From Alteromonadaceae bacterium XY-R5 (lineage in GTDB: Bacteria > Pseudomonadota > Gammaproteobacteria > Enterobacterales > Alteromonadaceae): DNA of 64,000 nucleotides. Position numbers and translations under genes: made by a program. The stretch lies in assembly GCA_001660395.1 (NCBI GenBank), contig LXWE01000001.1:1240001-1304000 (forward strand). The letters run 5' to 3'. The notes below the pieces were generated by a model. The model did no database searches. It saw only the letters and a program-made list of their open reading frames with translations, and was not told the DNA's origin. Position 1 is the stretch's first letter; every line of letters starts with the position of its first letter. Below are positions 55,929-64,000 of the stretch, one piece after another.

Positions 55929-57530
55929 TTACTCTTTCACGGTTGGATAGGTGATCCCCAACTGTTCCAGATAGGTATCGTACTTATCCGGCTGGTAGTA
56001 ATAGGGTTTCATCTTGCTGCGATAACTATCCATGATTTCCACGTTCAGTTCCGTTGCCGGCTTATCGTCCGGGCGCAGCAGCGGCTGATACTGGGTATCT
56101 TTGTTCTGCACATCGCTGAAGTAATGCTTGGCATCGTCCATCAATTGTTGATTAGTCAGCAGATCGTAGAGGTTTAGCGCCTGCACTTTGGCGCCTGCAA
56201 CTATGCCTTTATGAGCAATGGGTGTCGCCATAGACACGGCGTTCGCCCAGTTGTGACCCGGCAGGTTGGGAATGTTGGCAGGGTAGAACAAAGTAATGGT
56301 CGGCACATTCCAGGAAATATCGCCAATATCATCGGAGCCACCGCCCATGTTAAGCTTGGGATCCATGGCTTTTTCCTGCAGCGGACGAATCTCGGTATTC
56401 AGCCCCACCACCTCTGCACCAATTTCCTGCTGGAGACTTTTCGCCAGAGTCAGATCCTTTTCGGACCAGCTGGGCATACCTACCAGTTCCATATTGCTGT
56501 GAGCATCGACCGCCATAGGCTTATTCATATGCCAGGGCCAGGCACTGCCCAATACGGTGGAATCCCAGGTGGTGTTGGTCATCAGCGAGGCACCTTCAGC
56601 CATTTTGTCGCCGATATCCCATAAGGATTTAATGTGCTCAAAATCCTTCTCACGGAAGAAGTACCAGATACTGGCTTTTGACGGCACCACGTTGGGCTGA
56701 TCGCCACCGTCGGTGATCACTGAGTGAGTACGTTGCGATAAACGCAGGTGCTCACGGCGATAGTTCATGCCGATATTCATCAGTTCCACCGCATCGGCGG
56801 CACTGCGGCCACGCCAGGGCGCGCCCGCACTGTGAGCACTTTCACCAAAGAAGTTGTATTTTACCGAGACCATGCCATTGCCCATGCCACCGCCCCACAT
56901 CACGCCCATGGAATCCCAAACGTGGGAAAACAGCACGGCGTCGACATCTTTAAAGTAGCCTTCACGCACATAGTAGGCTTTGGTAGCTAACTGCTCTTCG
57001 GCAACGCCGGGCCAAATCTTTAGGGTGCCCTTAATGCCATGCTCTTCCATGTATTTTTTCACCGTCAGCGCCGCGATGATATTCACCACCTGACCTGAGT
57101 TATGGCCTTCACCATGACCAGGCGCGCCATCAACAATTGGCTCGTGATAGGCAACACCGGGTTTTTGGGACGCTTTCGGGATCCCATCGATATCAGAACC
57201 CAGCGCGATCACGGGTTTACCCGCCCCCCAGGTCGCCATCCAGGCAGTAGGAATACCAGCAATGCCGTACTCCACTACAAAGCCATTGTCTTCAAGCAAT
57301 TTGGTCAAATATTTAGAGGTTTCAGATTCCTGAAAGCCCAGCTCCCCAAAGCTGAAAATCATGTCATTCATAACCTGCGCCTGTTTGGCGCGGGCATCGA
57401 CGGCTGCAATCAGATCTTTCTTCACATCATCAGAGTTTGCTGAGGTGACTTCCGCACAGGCGGTATTGAGCAAACTGGTGGCAAGGATCAGGGCGCCCCA
57501 TAGGGGCGTCCTTTTGGTTTTTATTAACAT
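55929..57530 (-). CDS. Exported AbgB-like M20 amidohydrolase (copy 2)
   Basis: 533 aa, a paralogue of the downstream gene with most motifs shared: GSDIDGIPKASQKPGVAYHE, GHGEGHNSGQVVN with Glu141 again replacing the usual Cys, GVAEEQLATKAYYVREGYF, PWRGRSAADAVELMN and IAHKG. It has a signal peptide ending near LLNTACAE; the Cys could be lipidated, but Asn at -3 is not a good lipobox. AAGGAA precedes the ATG. It lies 32 nt after the receptor gene and 73 nt before copy 1, so the three form one operon. Confidence 0.88.
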   Translation of the reverse strand: MLIKTKRTPLWGALILATSLLNTACAEVTSANSDDVKKDLIAAVDARAKQAQVMNDMIFSFGELGFQESETSKYLTKLLEDNGFVVEYGIAGIPTAWMATWGAGKPVIALGSDIDGIPKASQKPGVAYHEPIVDGAPGHGEGHNSGQVVNIIAALTVKKYMEEHGIKGTLKIWPGVAEEQLATKAYYVREGYFKDVDAVLFSHVWDSMGVMWGGGMGNGMVSVKYNFFGESAHSAGAPWRGRSAADAVELMNIGMNYRREHLRLSQRTHSVITDGGDQPNVVPSKASIWYFFREKDFEHIKSLWDIGDKMAEGASLMTNTTWDSTVLGSAWPWHMNKPMAVDAHSNMELVGMPSWSEKDLTLAKSLQQEIGAEVVGLNTEIRPLQEKAMDPKLNMGGGSDDIGDISWNVPTITLFYPANIPNLPGHNWANAVSMATPIAHKGIVAGAKVQALNLYDLLTNQQLMDDAKHYFSDVQNKDTQYQPLLRPDDKPATELNVEIMDSYRSKMKPYYYQPDKYDTYLEQLGITYPTVKE

Positions 57531-57562
57531 AATGAATTCCTTACAATTACTGAGAGAATGGC

Positions 57563-60397
57563 TTACATATTCACGCGTAGGCCGAGGGTGAAAACACTGC
57601 CCATAACGTCATACAGTGACCGGTTGGTCGGCGCATAAGCGGCAAAGTGTTCTGAGTACTGGTAGAAGGGGTAACTCACCATTGCCGGGTCGCGATTCAG
57701 CAGGTTTTTCACCGAGAAGAACACTTCAGCGTTGCCCTGAGCGAAACTGAAATTCTTCGACACATAAGCATCAAGGTACATGGCACCGGCGACGCTGTTA
57801 TCGTTAATGGTGTAGTTAGGTGCACTGAAGCTGGTAGGACAATCGCTACTGCACTCAATGTATGCATTACTGATGGTACCGTCGCTTACTCCACGGGCGG
57901 TCAGGTTAAACATCCAGTCGTTGACATCGTAGGCAACCGAGAAACGGTATTTCCAGTCTGGTGTACTGTAGAAGTTTGAACCGGCTTCGTTGATGGCCGT
58001 CACGCCGTTATCTGTCGTGTTTTCCAGATAATTCGTGGCTAACACACGCAGAGTGATGTCACCGGGCATTCCACTGAGCAGGTCATCGAGGGCAAAGCGG
58101 TAAGTGGCGTCATAGTCGATACCACGCGCTGTTTTCATGTTCAGGTTTTCGTAGTAAAGATCGATGGTTTGCAGCACGCCATCTTCATCGAAGTTCATGT
58201 TGTCGCAGTAACGTTGCACACCGAATTCATTACAGTACTCAACGGTGCTGTCGGCCGTAACGTAATCAATCACGCCATCAATTTCCACTTCATAGTAATC
58301 TACTGTGGCCGAGAATCCGGGCAGGAAGCTTGGACGCAGGATCAGGCCCAGGCCAATGGAGTCAGCTTCTTCCGGTTTTACATCTGGGTTACCCTGAAGA
58401 TTCTGAGTAAAAGATACTGCCACACCATCAATGTTGACTGAGTTTGTGCGGGCCGTACCCGCAGCGTATAACTCACTCAGGTTAGGGGCACGAATGTCGC
58501 GGGATTTGGTCACCCGCAGAGTGATGTCCTCAATCGGCTGAAAGGTCAGGCCGGCTTTCCAGGTGGTGACGCCACCCGAAGTACTGTAATCGGTGTAACG
58601 CACTGCACCGTTAAAATCGAGGGTTTCGAGTAATGGGACAGAGACTTCGGTAAAAGCTTCCGCTACATCGTAGTCGCCTTCGGTGACCTTGTAGTTCCCG
58701 TATTTCCAGCCCGACTGATACTGTTCTTCGACTGAACCATCCATTTGTTCTTTGCGCCATTCCGCACCAAAGGCCAATCCAATGTCACCGGCCCAGCCTT
58801 CAATATCCGCGATGCTGAAGTTGATGGCGGCAACATCCTGCTTAAAGGTTTGCGTACGATGAGGCTGACCCAGCACATAAGCCAGTCCCTCTTCACTGGC
58901 GACACCGGTACCCAAACGATTCAAGGGCACGCAACCGTTATCAGGGTCCGTCAGGGTAGAGCGACAAACGATTTCACCCGTAGCAGGATCTTCTACTGCA
59001 TCTGTGGCAAGGGCCAGTCTGGCGATGTTATAGGTCGGAGTTTCCAGTTCGTCGGTGTCGGTTTTACCTTTTTGATAATAACCATCCCACTTAAAGCCAA
59101 GGCCAGCTAAATCGAAGAAGCCGTTAGCACCAATGACAAAACGCGTGGTTTCGCGGTTGTTGTTACTGCCCGATGCAGGCATATCACCGTTACTGGTGTT
59201 CATGGTGAACGAGGTTAATCCCTGCGTCGCCATCGCCGTTTTGATACTTTCTGGCAGATAGGCATTGTCGGCATAAATTGTGACGCCCGTGGTGGTTGGA
59301 TTAATGTAATAACTCAAACCTTCATATTCGGCGCGCGAAGCCTGCAAAAATACTTCGGTATCATCACCCAGCATATAGCTCACACGGGCAAACTGAGTAT
59401 TACGTTCCTCGTCAGCTGAAAGAGAGTTCTTACCTACCTCTCCGGAGGCTGTGTACTGCCAGTCTCCACCAATCATCCAGGTACCATTGGAGTTACCATA
59501 GTTTAATTGACCAACACTGCCACCTTCACCGAAATAGGTACCCGCCAGAGCGCCAGATGTAATCAATCCCCCCGGTGTGTAATAAGCAGGGCCGATGTTA
59601 TTGCCAACGTAGAAATAAGGCTCACTTGAACCATAACTCCAATTAGGGTTCACAATGCCGAAGTAGCCTTTTTTCATCCAGTCGCGGGCTTTATTGTGCA
59701 CCCCTTCCAGATTGTAATATTCGCCACTTAACAACACATGACCTTTGCCTTCTGCAAACTCGCTACCATAGGTAAGTACTAACTTTTGTTTATCGTTATC
59801 ACCGTAATTGGTTTGACCCAATTGCAGTTCAGATTTAAAGCCAACGTACTGCTTATCCAGGATGAAGTTGACTACCCCGCTTACGGCGTCAGAGCCGTAC
59901 GCTGATGAGGCACCACCGGTCACAATTTCAACGCGCTTAACCAGAGATTGTGGGAAGGTATTGGTATCTACTTCTCCCGTTGATGCGGAAACTACGGAAC
60001 GCTGGCCATCAAACAAGACCAGAGTTCGCCCTACTCCCAGACCACGCAGGTTAAGTGCGGCGATACCTGAGGCGCCATTACTTAGAGAGCCTGACGATGT
60101 TGATGCGGTTGTACTGCCCGTTACCGATGGCATGGTATTCACAAACTCCGCAACACTACCTGGGCTGTAGGCGTTAATCTCCTCTTCCGTCATCATCGAC
60201 ACAGGGGCAGGCGTGTCGTAACTGTCACGTGCAATACGTGAACCTGTGACCTGAATGGACTCTATGTCCTTCGCTTTTGATGCCGATACATCGGTACTTT
60301 GTTCCTGGGCCTGTACCACGTTTGCAGCAAGCAAGGTGGAGATTAAGGTGGCCAGAGGCGCTAACTTATTCAACTTAAAGGTGCGGGTACTTTGCAT
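57563..60397 (-). CDS. TonB-dependent receptor for the AbgB-like hydrolase substrate
   Basis: 944 aa with a signal peptide (LATLISTLLAANVVQAQ) and a TonB-box-like IESIQVTGSRIARD. The plug shows LRGLGVGRTLVLFDGQRSV and VKRVEIVTGGASSAYGSDAV; the barrel ends VFTLGLRVNM. This VTGSRI-type receptor differs from the sugar-type receptors at 5.8 and 41 kb. CAGGAG precedes the ATG. Heading an operon with two exported amidohydrolases, it probably brings in an amide- or peptide-linked compound; the ligand is not shown by the sequence. Confidence 0.9.
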   Translation of the reverse strand: MQSTRTFKLNKLAPLATLISTLLAANVVQAQEQSTDVSASKAKDIESIQVTGSRIARDSYDTPAPVSMMTEEEINAYSPGSVAEFVNTMPSVTGSTTASTSSGSLSNGASGIAALNLRGLGVGRTLVLFDGQRSVVSASTGEVDTNTFPQSLVKRVEIVTGGASSAYGSDAVSGVVNFILDKQYVGFKSELQLGQTNYGDNDKQKLVLTYGSEFAEGKGHVLLSGEYYNLEGVHNKARDWMKKGYFGIVNPNWSYGSSEPYFYVGNNIGPAYYTPGGLITSGALAGTYFGEGGSVGQLNYGNSNGTWMIGGDWQYTASGEVGKNSLSADEERNTQFARVSYMLGDDTEVFLQASRAEYEGLSYYINPTTTGVTIYADNAYLPESIKTAMATQGLTSFTMNTSNGDMPASGSNNNRETTRFVIGANGFFDLAGLGFKWDGYYQKGKTDTDELETPTYNIARLALATDAVEDPATGEIVCRSTLTDPDNGCVPLNRLGTGVASEEGLAYVLGQPHRTQTFKQDVAAINFSIADIEGWAGDIGLAFGAEWRKEQMDGSVEEQYQSGWKYGNYKVTEGDYDVAEAFTEVSVPLLETLDFNGAVRYTDYSTSGGVTTWKAGLTFQPIEDITLRVTKSRDIRAPNLSELYAAGTARTNSVNIDGVAVSFTQNLQGNPDVKPEEADSIGLGLILRPSFLPGFSATVDYYEVEIDGVIDYVTADSTVEYCNEFGVQRYCDNMNFDEDGVLQTIDLYYENLNMKTARGIDYDATYRFALDDLLSGMPGDITLRVLATNYLENTTDNGVTAINEAGSNFYSTPDWKYRFSVAYDVNDWMFNLTARGVSDGTISNAYIECSSDCPTSFSAPNYTINDNSVAGAMYLDAYVSKNFSFAQGNAEVFFSVKNLLNRDPAMVSYPFYQYSEHFAAYAPTNRSLYDVMGSVFTLGLRVNM

Positions 60398-60962
60398 TGG
60401 CAGATTCTCCTGAAAAGCATCACTTGTTGTTATGTGTCAGCGGCGCATTGCGATCCCCATTTTTGGGAATTGTTATTTCTTATCCTTATGCGTCGCACAC
60501 TTTTCACTCAGCACAAACCGTACCCGCAGCAAAAAACAACATACCAAAGTGCAGGTAAACATAGCCAAAATCAGTCGTTAAACTTCACTATCCCGCCTTT
60601 AAAAAACACAAACAAAACCGTTTAAAATCAAAAGCATGCAAAGAAAGGAATAGCTAATACCAAAATGAAATATAAGAAAGGGGATTTGTAAGCGGAGACA
60701 AGTTAGCCAAAATAAACATTTTTTATAGCCCAATTAACTATTTTTAGAGGGCTAAATAGAACTGCACCAAAGCAAGACGGGTTACCCCAAAAATGTTCAC
60801 AACAACAAGGAATTAAGAGATGTATCCCACGTTAAAGAGACACAAGAGAAGGAGAACAGAGATAAGCGTGCTTGGGTTAAGTAAAGGAAGAATTAAGTAA
60901 TCTAAAGGTGAGAGACACTAAACAATCCTCGACCGAGCCTAACTGTGAGACTCGTCGCGACA
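60398..60962. other. Long intergenic region upstream of the receptor operon
   Basis: 565 bp. The part next to the receptor should hold its promoter. From about 60620 to 60920 it is A-rich and purine-rich on the plus strand, without a coding pattern on either strand. No tRNA, terminator or recognised RNA was found. A 77-codon plus-strand frame at 60392-60625 starts inside the receptor start region and looks random. Confidence 0.4.
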
Positions 60963-61184
60963 TCAATTAACCTCTTCACCTTCGTAGCGAGATGCCAGCT
61001 CATCTAATTCACTGGCGGTAGCATCAAAGCCTGCACCCTGCTGTAATGCGTAACTGACTAGCACTTTATCTCCCGTTCCACGTAATTTGGCAGTGACATC
61101 CGCGACCGCCCAATTGGTTAAGCTATTAAAAAAGCGGTTAGCAGATTGTGCATCAGGAAAGCGATAAAGGATCTGGTTTTTCAT
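60963..61184 (-). CDS. Small conserved-looking protein of unknown function
   Basis: 73 aa: starts MKNQILYRFPDAQSANRFFN, with an alternating beta/alpha pattern and an acidic C-terminus (ELDELASRYEGEEVN). No signal or membrane segment. Composition and third-base use look coding. I do not recognise the family; the FPDAQSANRFFNSL start suggests a ferredoxin-like or ACT-like mini-fold. It is divergent from the GNAT gene. Confidence 0.6.
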   Translation of the reverse strand: MKNQILYRFPDAQSANRFFNSLTNWAVADVTAKLRGTGDKVLVSYALQQGAGFDATASELDELASRYEGEEVN

Positions 61185-61308
61185 GGTTTACATGTTCTCA
61201 AATGTCAGGCGGCGCACTTTGCCAGATAATTATCTTATCCGCCAGTCTAAGTCCTTTGCTACCGGGTTACATCATGATAGTTTCGATTTTATTTTGTCAG
61301 TAAATATC

Positions 61309-61782
61309 ATGCCATCACTCGTTCCCGCCACGGTAACCACAATGCAGCAATTGTCTCAATGGTTTCAAACGTCAGCGGATGCAAAAATTTGGGGGGGACC
61401 AGATTTTCAATATCCCTGTAGTCAGGACGTATTTGAGCAGCAGGCAAAATGGCAGGAAATTCCCAGCTGGGGCCTGGTTGATGATTTTGGTGCATTGCTT
61501 GGTTTTGGCCAGTTTTATCTGCGCAATCAGCGTTGTCACCTCGCCAGATTAGTCGTTTCACCGAATAAGCGCGGCCAGGGTCTCGGGAAGATGTTAGTCA
61601 ACGCATTATTGGCGCAGGGCATGCTACAACTCGGCTGTAATGAAGCTTCATTATTTGTCTTTCGTCATAATCAGGGCGCGTATAGTCTCTACAAAAAACT
61701 TGGCTTTACTGTTGATATGACAGGGCCTGAACATACCCTGTACCCTGATATTGACTATCTGATTTATCGTCAGGCGGAGTAG
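61309..61782 (+). CDS. GNAT-family N-acetyltransferase
   Basis: 157 aa from the ATG at 61309; the frame is open to 61183, but the upstream part does not resemble the fold. The acetyl-CoA loop is in LARLVVSPNKRGQGLGKMLV, with motif B-like NQGAYSLYKKLGF later, as in RimI-like enzymes. Substrate unknown. The ribosome site is weak, so the start may be elsewhere. Confidence 0.85.
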   Translation: MPSLVPATVTTMQQLSQWFQTSADAKIWGGPDFQYPCSQDVFEQQAKWQEIPSWGLVDDFGALLGFGQFYLRNQRCHLARLVVSPNKRGQGLGKMLVNALLAQGMLQLGCNEASLFVFRHNQGAYSLYKKLGFTVDMTGPEHTLYPDIDYLIYRQAE

Positions 61783-61815
61783 TCTGCCAGAATAGTGCGA
61801 TTTAAGCCTGGCGGG

Positions 61816-63138
61816 CTATTTGGATATCTGATTGGTAAACTGAGAAACCGCCTCGACGACCCGCTTGGCACCTTCCTGAATTTCCTCAATCACATCACTC
61901 ACCTGCTTGATTAACACCAGGCTCTGCTCCGTTTTAATTTCTCCCTCACCGATGATGGCCACGGCTTCGGCTGCCAGCTTTTTGTTGGTTTCGACCACAT
62001 CCACAATTTCAGCTGTCGCCTTAGTCGTATTTGACGCTAACTGGCGCACTTCATCGGCCACAACAGCAAATCCTCGTCCCTGCTCACCAGCTCTGGCCGC
62101 TTCAATAGCGGCATTCAGCGCCAGCAGGTTGGTTTGGTCTGCAATTTTGCTGATACTTTGAATGATGCTGCCGATGACCTGAGATTGCTTATCTAACGCT
62201 CCAATACCTTCGGTAGCCTTCTTCATTTGTGCGGCCAAAGAGCGGATAACTTCTTCAGCCTCAGCCATTACTTTGGCGCCACGTTTTGAACTTTCATCAG
62301 TCAGATTTGACGTTTGATAAGCAATTTGGGATGCGGATGTGATGGATGCCTCGCGTTGTACTTCGTCTGTGACCACACTGGCAAACTTGACGACTTTATA
62401 GAGTTTGCCATTGCTATCTGCAACAGGGTTATAAGACGCTTCCAGCCAAACTTCATTGCCTTGTTTATCCACCCGCTGGAATCGATCAGCAACATAACTA
62501 CCGTGGCGTAATTTATCCCAAAAGGCTTTGTATGCCGCAGAAGTGCTCTCTTCTTTGGTACAAAACATACGGTGATGCTTGCCTTTAATTTCGGCCAATG
62601 AATAATGCATCGCCCCCAAAAACTTATCATTCGCGGTCAGCACATGCCCTTCCAGATCGAACTCAATGACCGCAGTAGAACGGCGCAGCGCTTCAACTAG
62701 ATTTTCGTATTGGCGAGATGTTTCAATGGTTCGCGTAAGGTTGCTGGCAAAAATGCTGTATTGTTGAATTCGACCGCTTTCATCAACAATTGATTGCAAA
62801 ATCACTCGGATCCATAGGTGCTCTCCTTTACTGTTTTCCAGTTCCAGAGCTCCCGCATAGTTTTTACGTTGTTTAAGCGCATCTAGGAAACGCTGATAAT
62901 GCTTGGTATTACGGGAAGCCGCGGGCACAAAACTGGAGAGTTCCCGCCCTATAGCCTGCTGACTCGATATGCCGGTTTCTTTTTCAAATACATCATTCAC
63001 TCGCTGGATTTTGCAGTCGATATCTAAACGAATAAACAGCAGTTCAGTGCGTAAGTTTTCGGCGACTTGTCCGAGCATGCAAAGCTCATTTTTGAGTGCC
63101 TTATTTTCCTGCTCAAGCTTTTTAGTACGAAAAAACAT
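61816..63138 (-). CDS. Soluble PAS-PAS chemoreceptor (BdlA-like)
   Basis: 440 aa without membrane segments. A short N-terminal coiled coil is followed by PAS1 (about 25-140), PAS2 (about 150-265, with [15 protein letters not shown]) and a methyl-accepting signalling domain with the hairpin tip [20 protein letters not shown] and [20 protein letters not shown]. The order and size match P. aeruginosa BdlA, which links redox or nutrient cues to biofilm dispersion. Its position beside flagellar genes fits a motility role. Confidence 0.88.
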   Translation of the reverse strand: MFFRTKKLEQENKALKNELCMLGQVAENLRTELLFIRLDIDCKIQRVNDVFEKETGISSQQAIGRELSSFVPAASRNTKHYQRFLDALKQRKNYAGALELENSKGEHLWIRVILQSIVDESGRIQQYSIFASNLTRTIETSRQYENLVEALRRSTAVIEFDLEGHVLTANDKFLGAMHYSLAEIKGKHHRMFCTKEESTSAAYKAFWDKLRHGSYVADRFQRVDKQGNEVWLEASYNPVADSNGKLYKVVKFASVVTDEVQREASITSASQIAYQTSNLTDESSKRGAKVMAEAEEVIRSLAAQMKKATEGIGALDKQSQVIGSIIQSISKIADQTNLLALNAAIEAARAGEQGRGFAVVADEVRQLASNTTKATAEIVDVVETNKKLAAEAVAIIGEGEIKTEQSLVLIKQVSDVIEEIQEGAKRVVEAVSQFTNQISK

Positions 63139-63264
63139 AATGCTCTCGACTCCAGAGGTTAGTAAAAGCTAAGCAGAGACCCTCAGATAGTGCAATTTAC
63201 AGGTGTCACATAAACCCAATAACAAGAGATAAAACAAGATAGTTAGGAATATTTACCGGAAATA

Positions 63265-63684
63265 TCATCCATTCACCAGTCGGTGACATACCGCAGCTAT
63301 CTCATCCATCTGTTTTTGTTCTACGCGTTGTTGCTTTAGCTGCTGGCGCTGTCGCTGTTTGCTGTGTAGCTGAGTCAATCCGATATTATATTTTGCCTGG
63401 TGCTGACAGGCCTGTTGCTGCTTTAGATGCTCAATCTGGGCTTGTTGCACCTTTTCTTGTTGCTGCTGACAAAGGGAAAGCATCTGTGCCCGCACATTAG
63501 TGAGATTCTGCAATCCAAGCGCTGAGGACATGGTTTGCGCACCACCTAAACCCGCCATATGCAGGCTTAATGCATCATAGCGTTCCTGTTCAACAAACTG
63601 GGTTTGCAACAAGCGATGTTGACGAGCCTGCATGGTTTCGAGCTTGTCTTGCTGGCTTCGAATATAGTGCTCAAGCATTTTCAT
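63265..63684 (-). CDS. fliJ: Flagellar FliJ-like chaperone
   Basis: 139 aa, almost entirely helical and Gln-rich, beginning MKMLEHYIRSQQDKLETMQA, consistent with the coiled-coil FliJ stalk of the flagellar export ATPase. Sequence conservation in this family is low; the main support is position: its start overlaps the 3' end of fliI by 14 nt, the normal fliI-fliJ order. Termination follows near 63264. Confidence 0.8.
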   Translation of the reverse strand: MKMLEHYIRSQQDKLETMQARQHRLLQTQFVEQERYDALSLHMAGLGGAQTMSSALGLQNLTNVRAQMLSLCQQQQEKVQQAQIEHLKQQQACQHQAKYNIGLTQLHSKQRQRQQLKQQRVEQKQMDEIAAVCHRLVNG

Positions 63685-64000
63685 AACCTAATAACTCCAT
63701 TAATTCTGATTCGCTTTTTGCGTAAGCTGCCTGTTCGTGCAGCCCTTGGGTTAAGAAGGTTTCGATGCTGGGGAAAAGGGCAACGGCTCGGTCCAATTCA
63801 GGATCCTGCCCTGATTGATAGGCGCCAAGCGGAATTAACTCTTGTACCTGCTGGTAACGGCTATATAAGCGCTTCATTTCATAGGCCGCTTTTAAGTGAG
63901 TTTCACTAACAATATTCGGCATAACCCGACTAATGGATGCACCAATATCAATTGCCGGATAATGACCTTTTTCAGCCAATTCTCGGGTTAAAACTATATG
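63671..64000 (-). CDS. fliI: Flagellum-specific ATP synthase FliI, C-terminal part
   Basis: The frame is open to the right edge; 109 residues are visible. It opens HIVLTRELAEKGHYPAIDI, then GASISRVMP, the conserved block of FliI and related type III secretion ATPases, followed by the helical C-terminal domain (LIPLGAYQSGQDPELDRAV). The catalytic Walker motifs lie outside the window. FliI is preferred over a secretion-system homologue because of the overlapping fliJ-like gene. The primary or lateral flagellar system cannot be told apart here. Confidence 0.88.
   Translation of the reverse strand, partial: HIVLTRELAEKGHYPAIDIGASISRVMPNIVSETHLKAAYEMKRLYSRYQQVQELIPLGAYQSGQDPELDRAVALFPSIETFLTQGLHEQAAYAKSESELMELLGYENA

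Noticed and set aside
60392-60625. 77-codon plus-strand frame upstream of the third receptor
   Set aside because: Begins inside the receptor start codon region and has no fold-like or coding pattern.
1-64000. CRISPR arrays, insertion sequences, tRNA or rRNA genes
   Set aside because: None was seen when reading the gaps; no spaced repeats, transposase motifs or cloverleaf-like sequence were noticed.

Overview
This window looks like a chromosomal segment of a marine or aquatic gammaproteobacterium of the Alteromonadales type. The pointers are a thrABC operon with a ThrL-type leader, AceK, a Vibrio-like Na+/galactose symporter, three large TonB-dependent receptors (TBDRs), many secreted polysaccharide-degrading enzymes, EAL proteins and a flagellar cluster. 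The assignment rests on protein resemblance only; no rRNA, tRNA, insertion sequence or CRISPR array was seen.

Layout. 1-5.6 kb: ung (cut by the left edge) and the threonine operon thrL-thrA-thrB-thrC, all on the minus strand, with a classical attenuator. 5.8-16.6 kb: a TBDR divergent from a multidomain GH43 arabinanase lipoprotein, then a single-domain response regulator, aceK and a secreted GH51 arabinofuranosidase. 16.6-18.2 kb: a small membrane/regulatory unit (HPP protein, Rossmann-like protein, TetR) with two tandem operators. 18.4-23 kb: divergent PL11 rhamnogalacturonan lyase and CBM13-PL3 pectate lyase. 23.2-28.7 kb: mixed genes, including galM, a GFA-fold protein, an apparently frameshifted ankyrin-like gene, DUF445 and a periplasmic binding protein.

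28.7-43.8 kb is the centrepiece: nine consecutive minus-strand genes, TBDR-bga(GH2)-galE-galT-galK-SGLT symporter-GH-A glycosidase-GPH transporter-galR. A perfect GalR-like operator overlaps a candidate extended -10 promoter, and a second weaker operator lies 79 bp further upstream. This reads as one self-contained, autoregulated galactoside system: outer-membrane uptake, hydrolysis, inner-membrane import, Leloir pathway and repressor. With the arabinanase, arabinofuranosidase, rhamnogalacturonan lyase and pectate lyase nearby, the cell appears equipped for pectin, especially rhamnogalacturonan I with arabinan and galactan side chains.

44-49 kb: a CBS-pair protein and two tandem EAL proteins whose GGDEF motifs are both GGDTF. 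49-60.4 kb: an 8-oxoguanine/pterin deaminase-type amidohydrolase, a TsgA-like transporter, a serine hydroxymethyltransferase divergent from a LysR regulator, two exported AbgB-like M20 hydrolases with an unusual metal-ligand substitution, and their TBDR. This may be a purine/pterin/folate-fragment scavenging locus (inference). 61-64 kb: a small unknown protein, a GNAT acetyltransferase, a BdlA-like soluble chemoreceptor, fliJ and the 3' end of fliI, which runs off the right edge.
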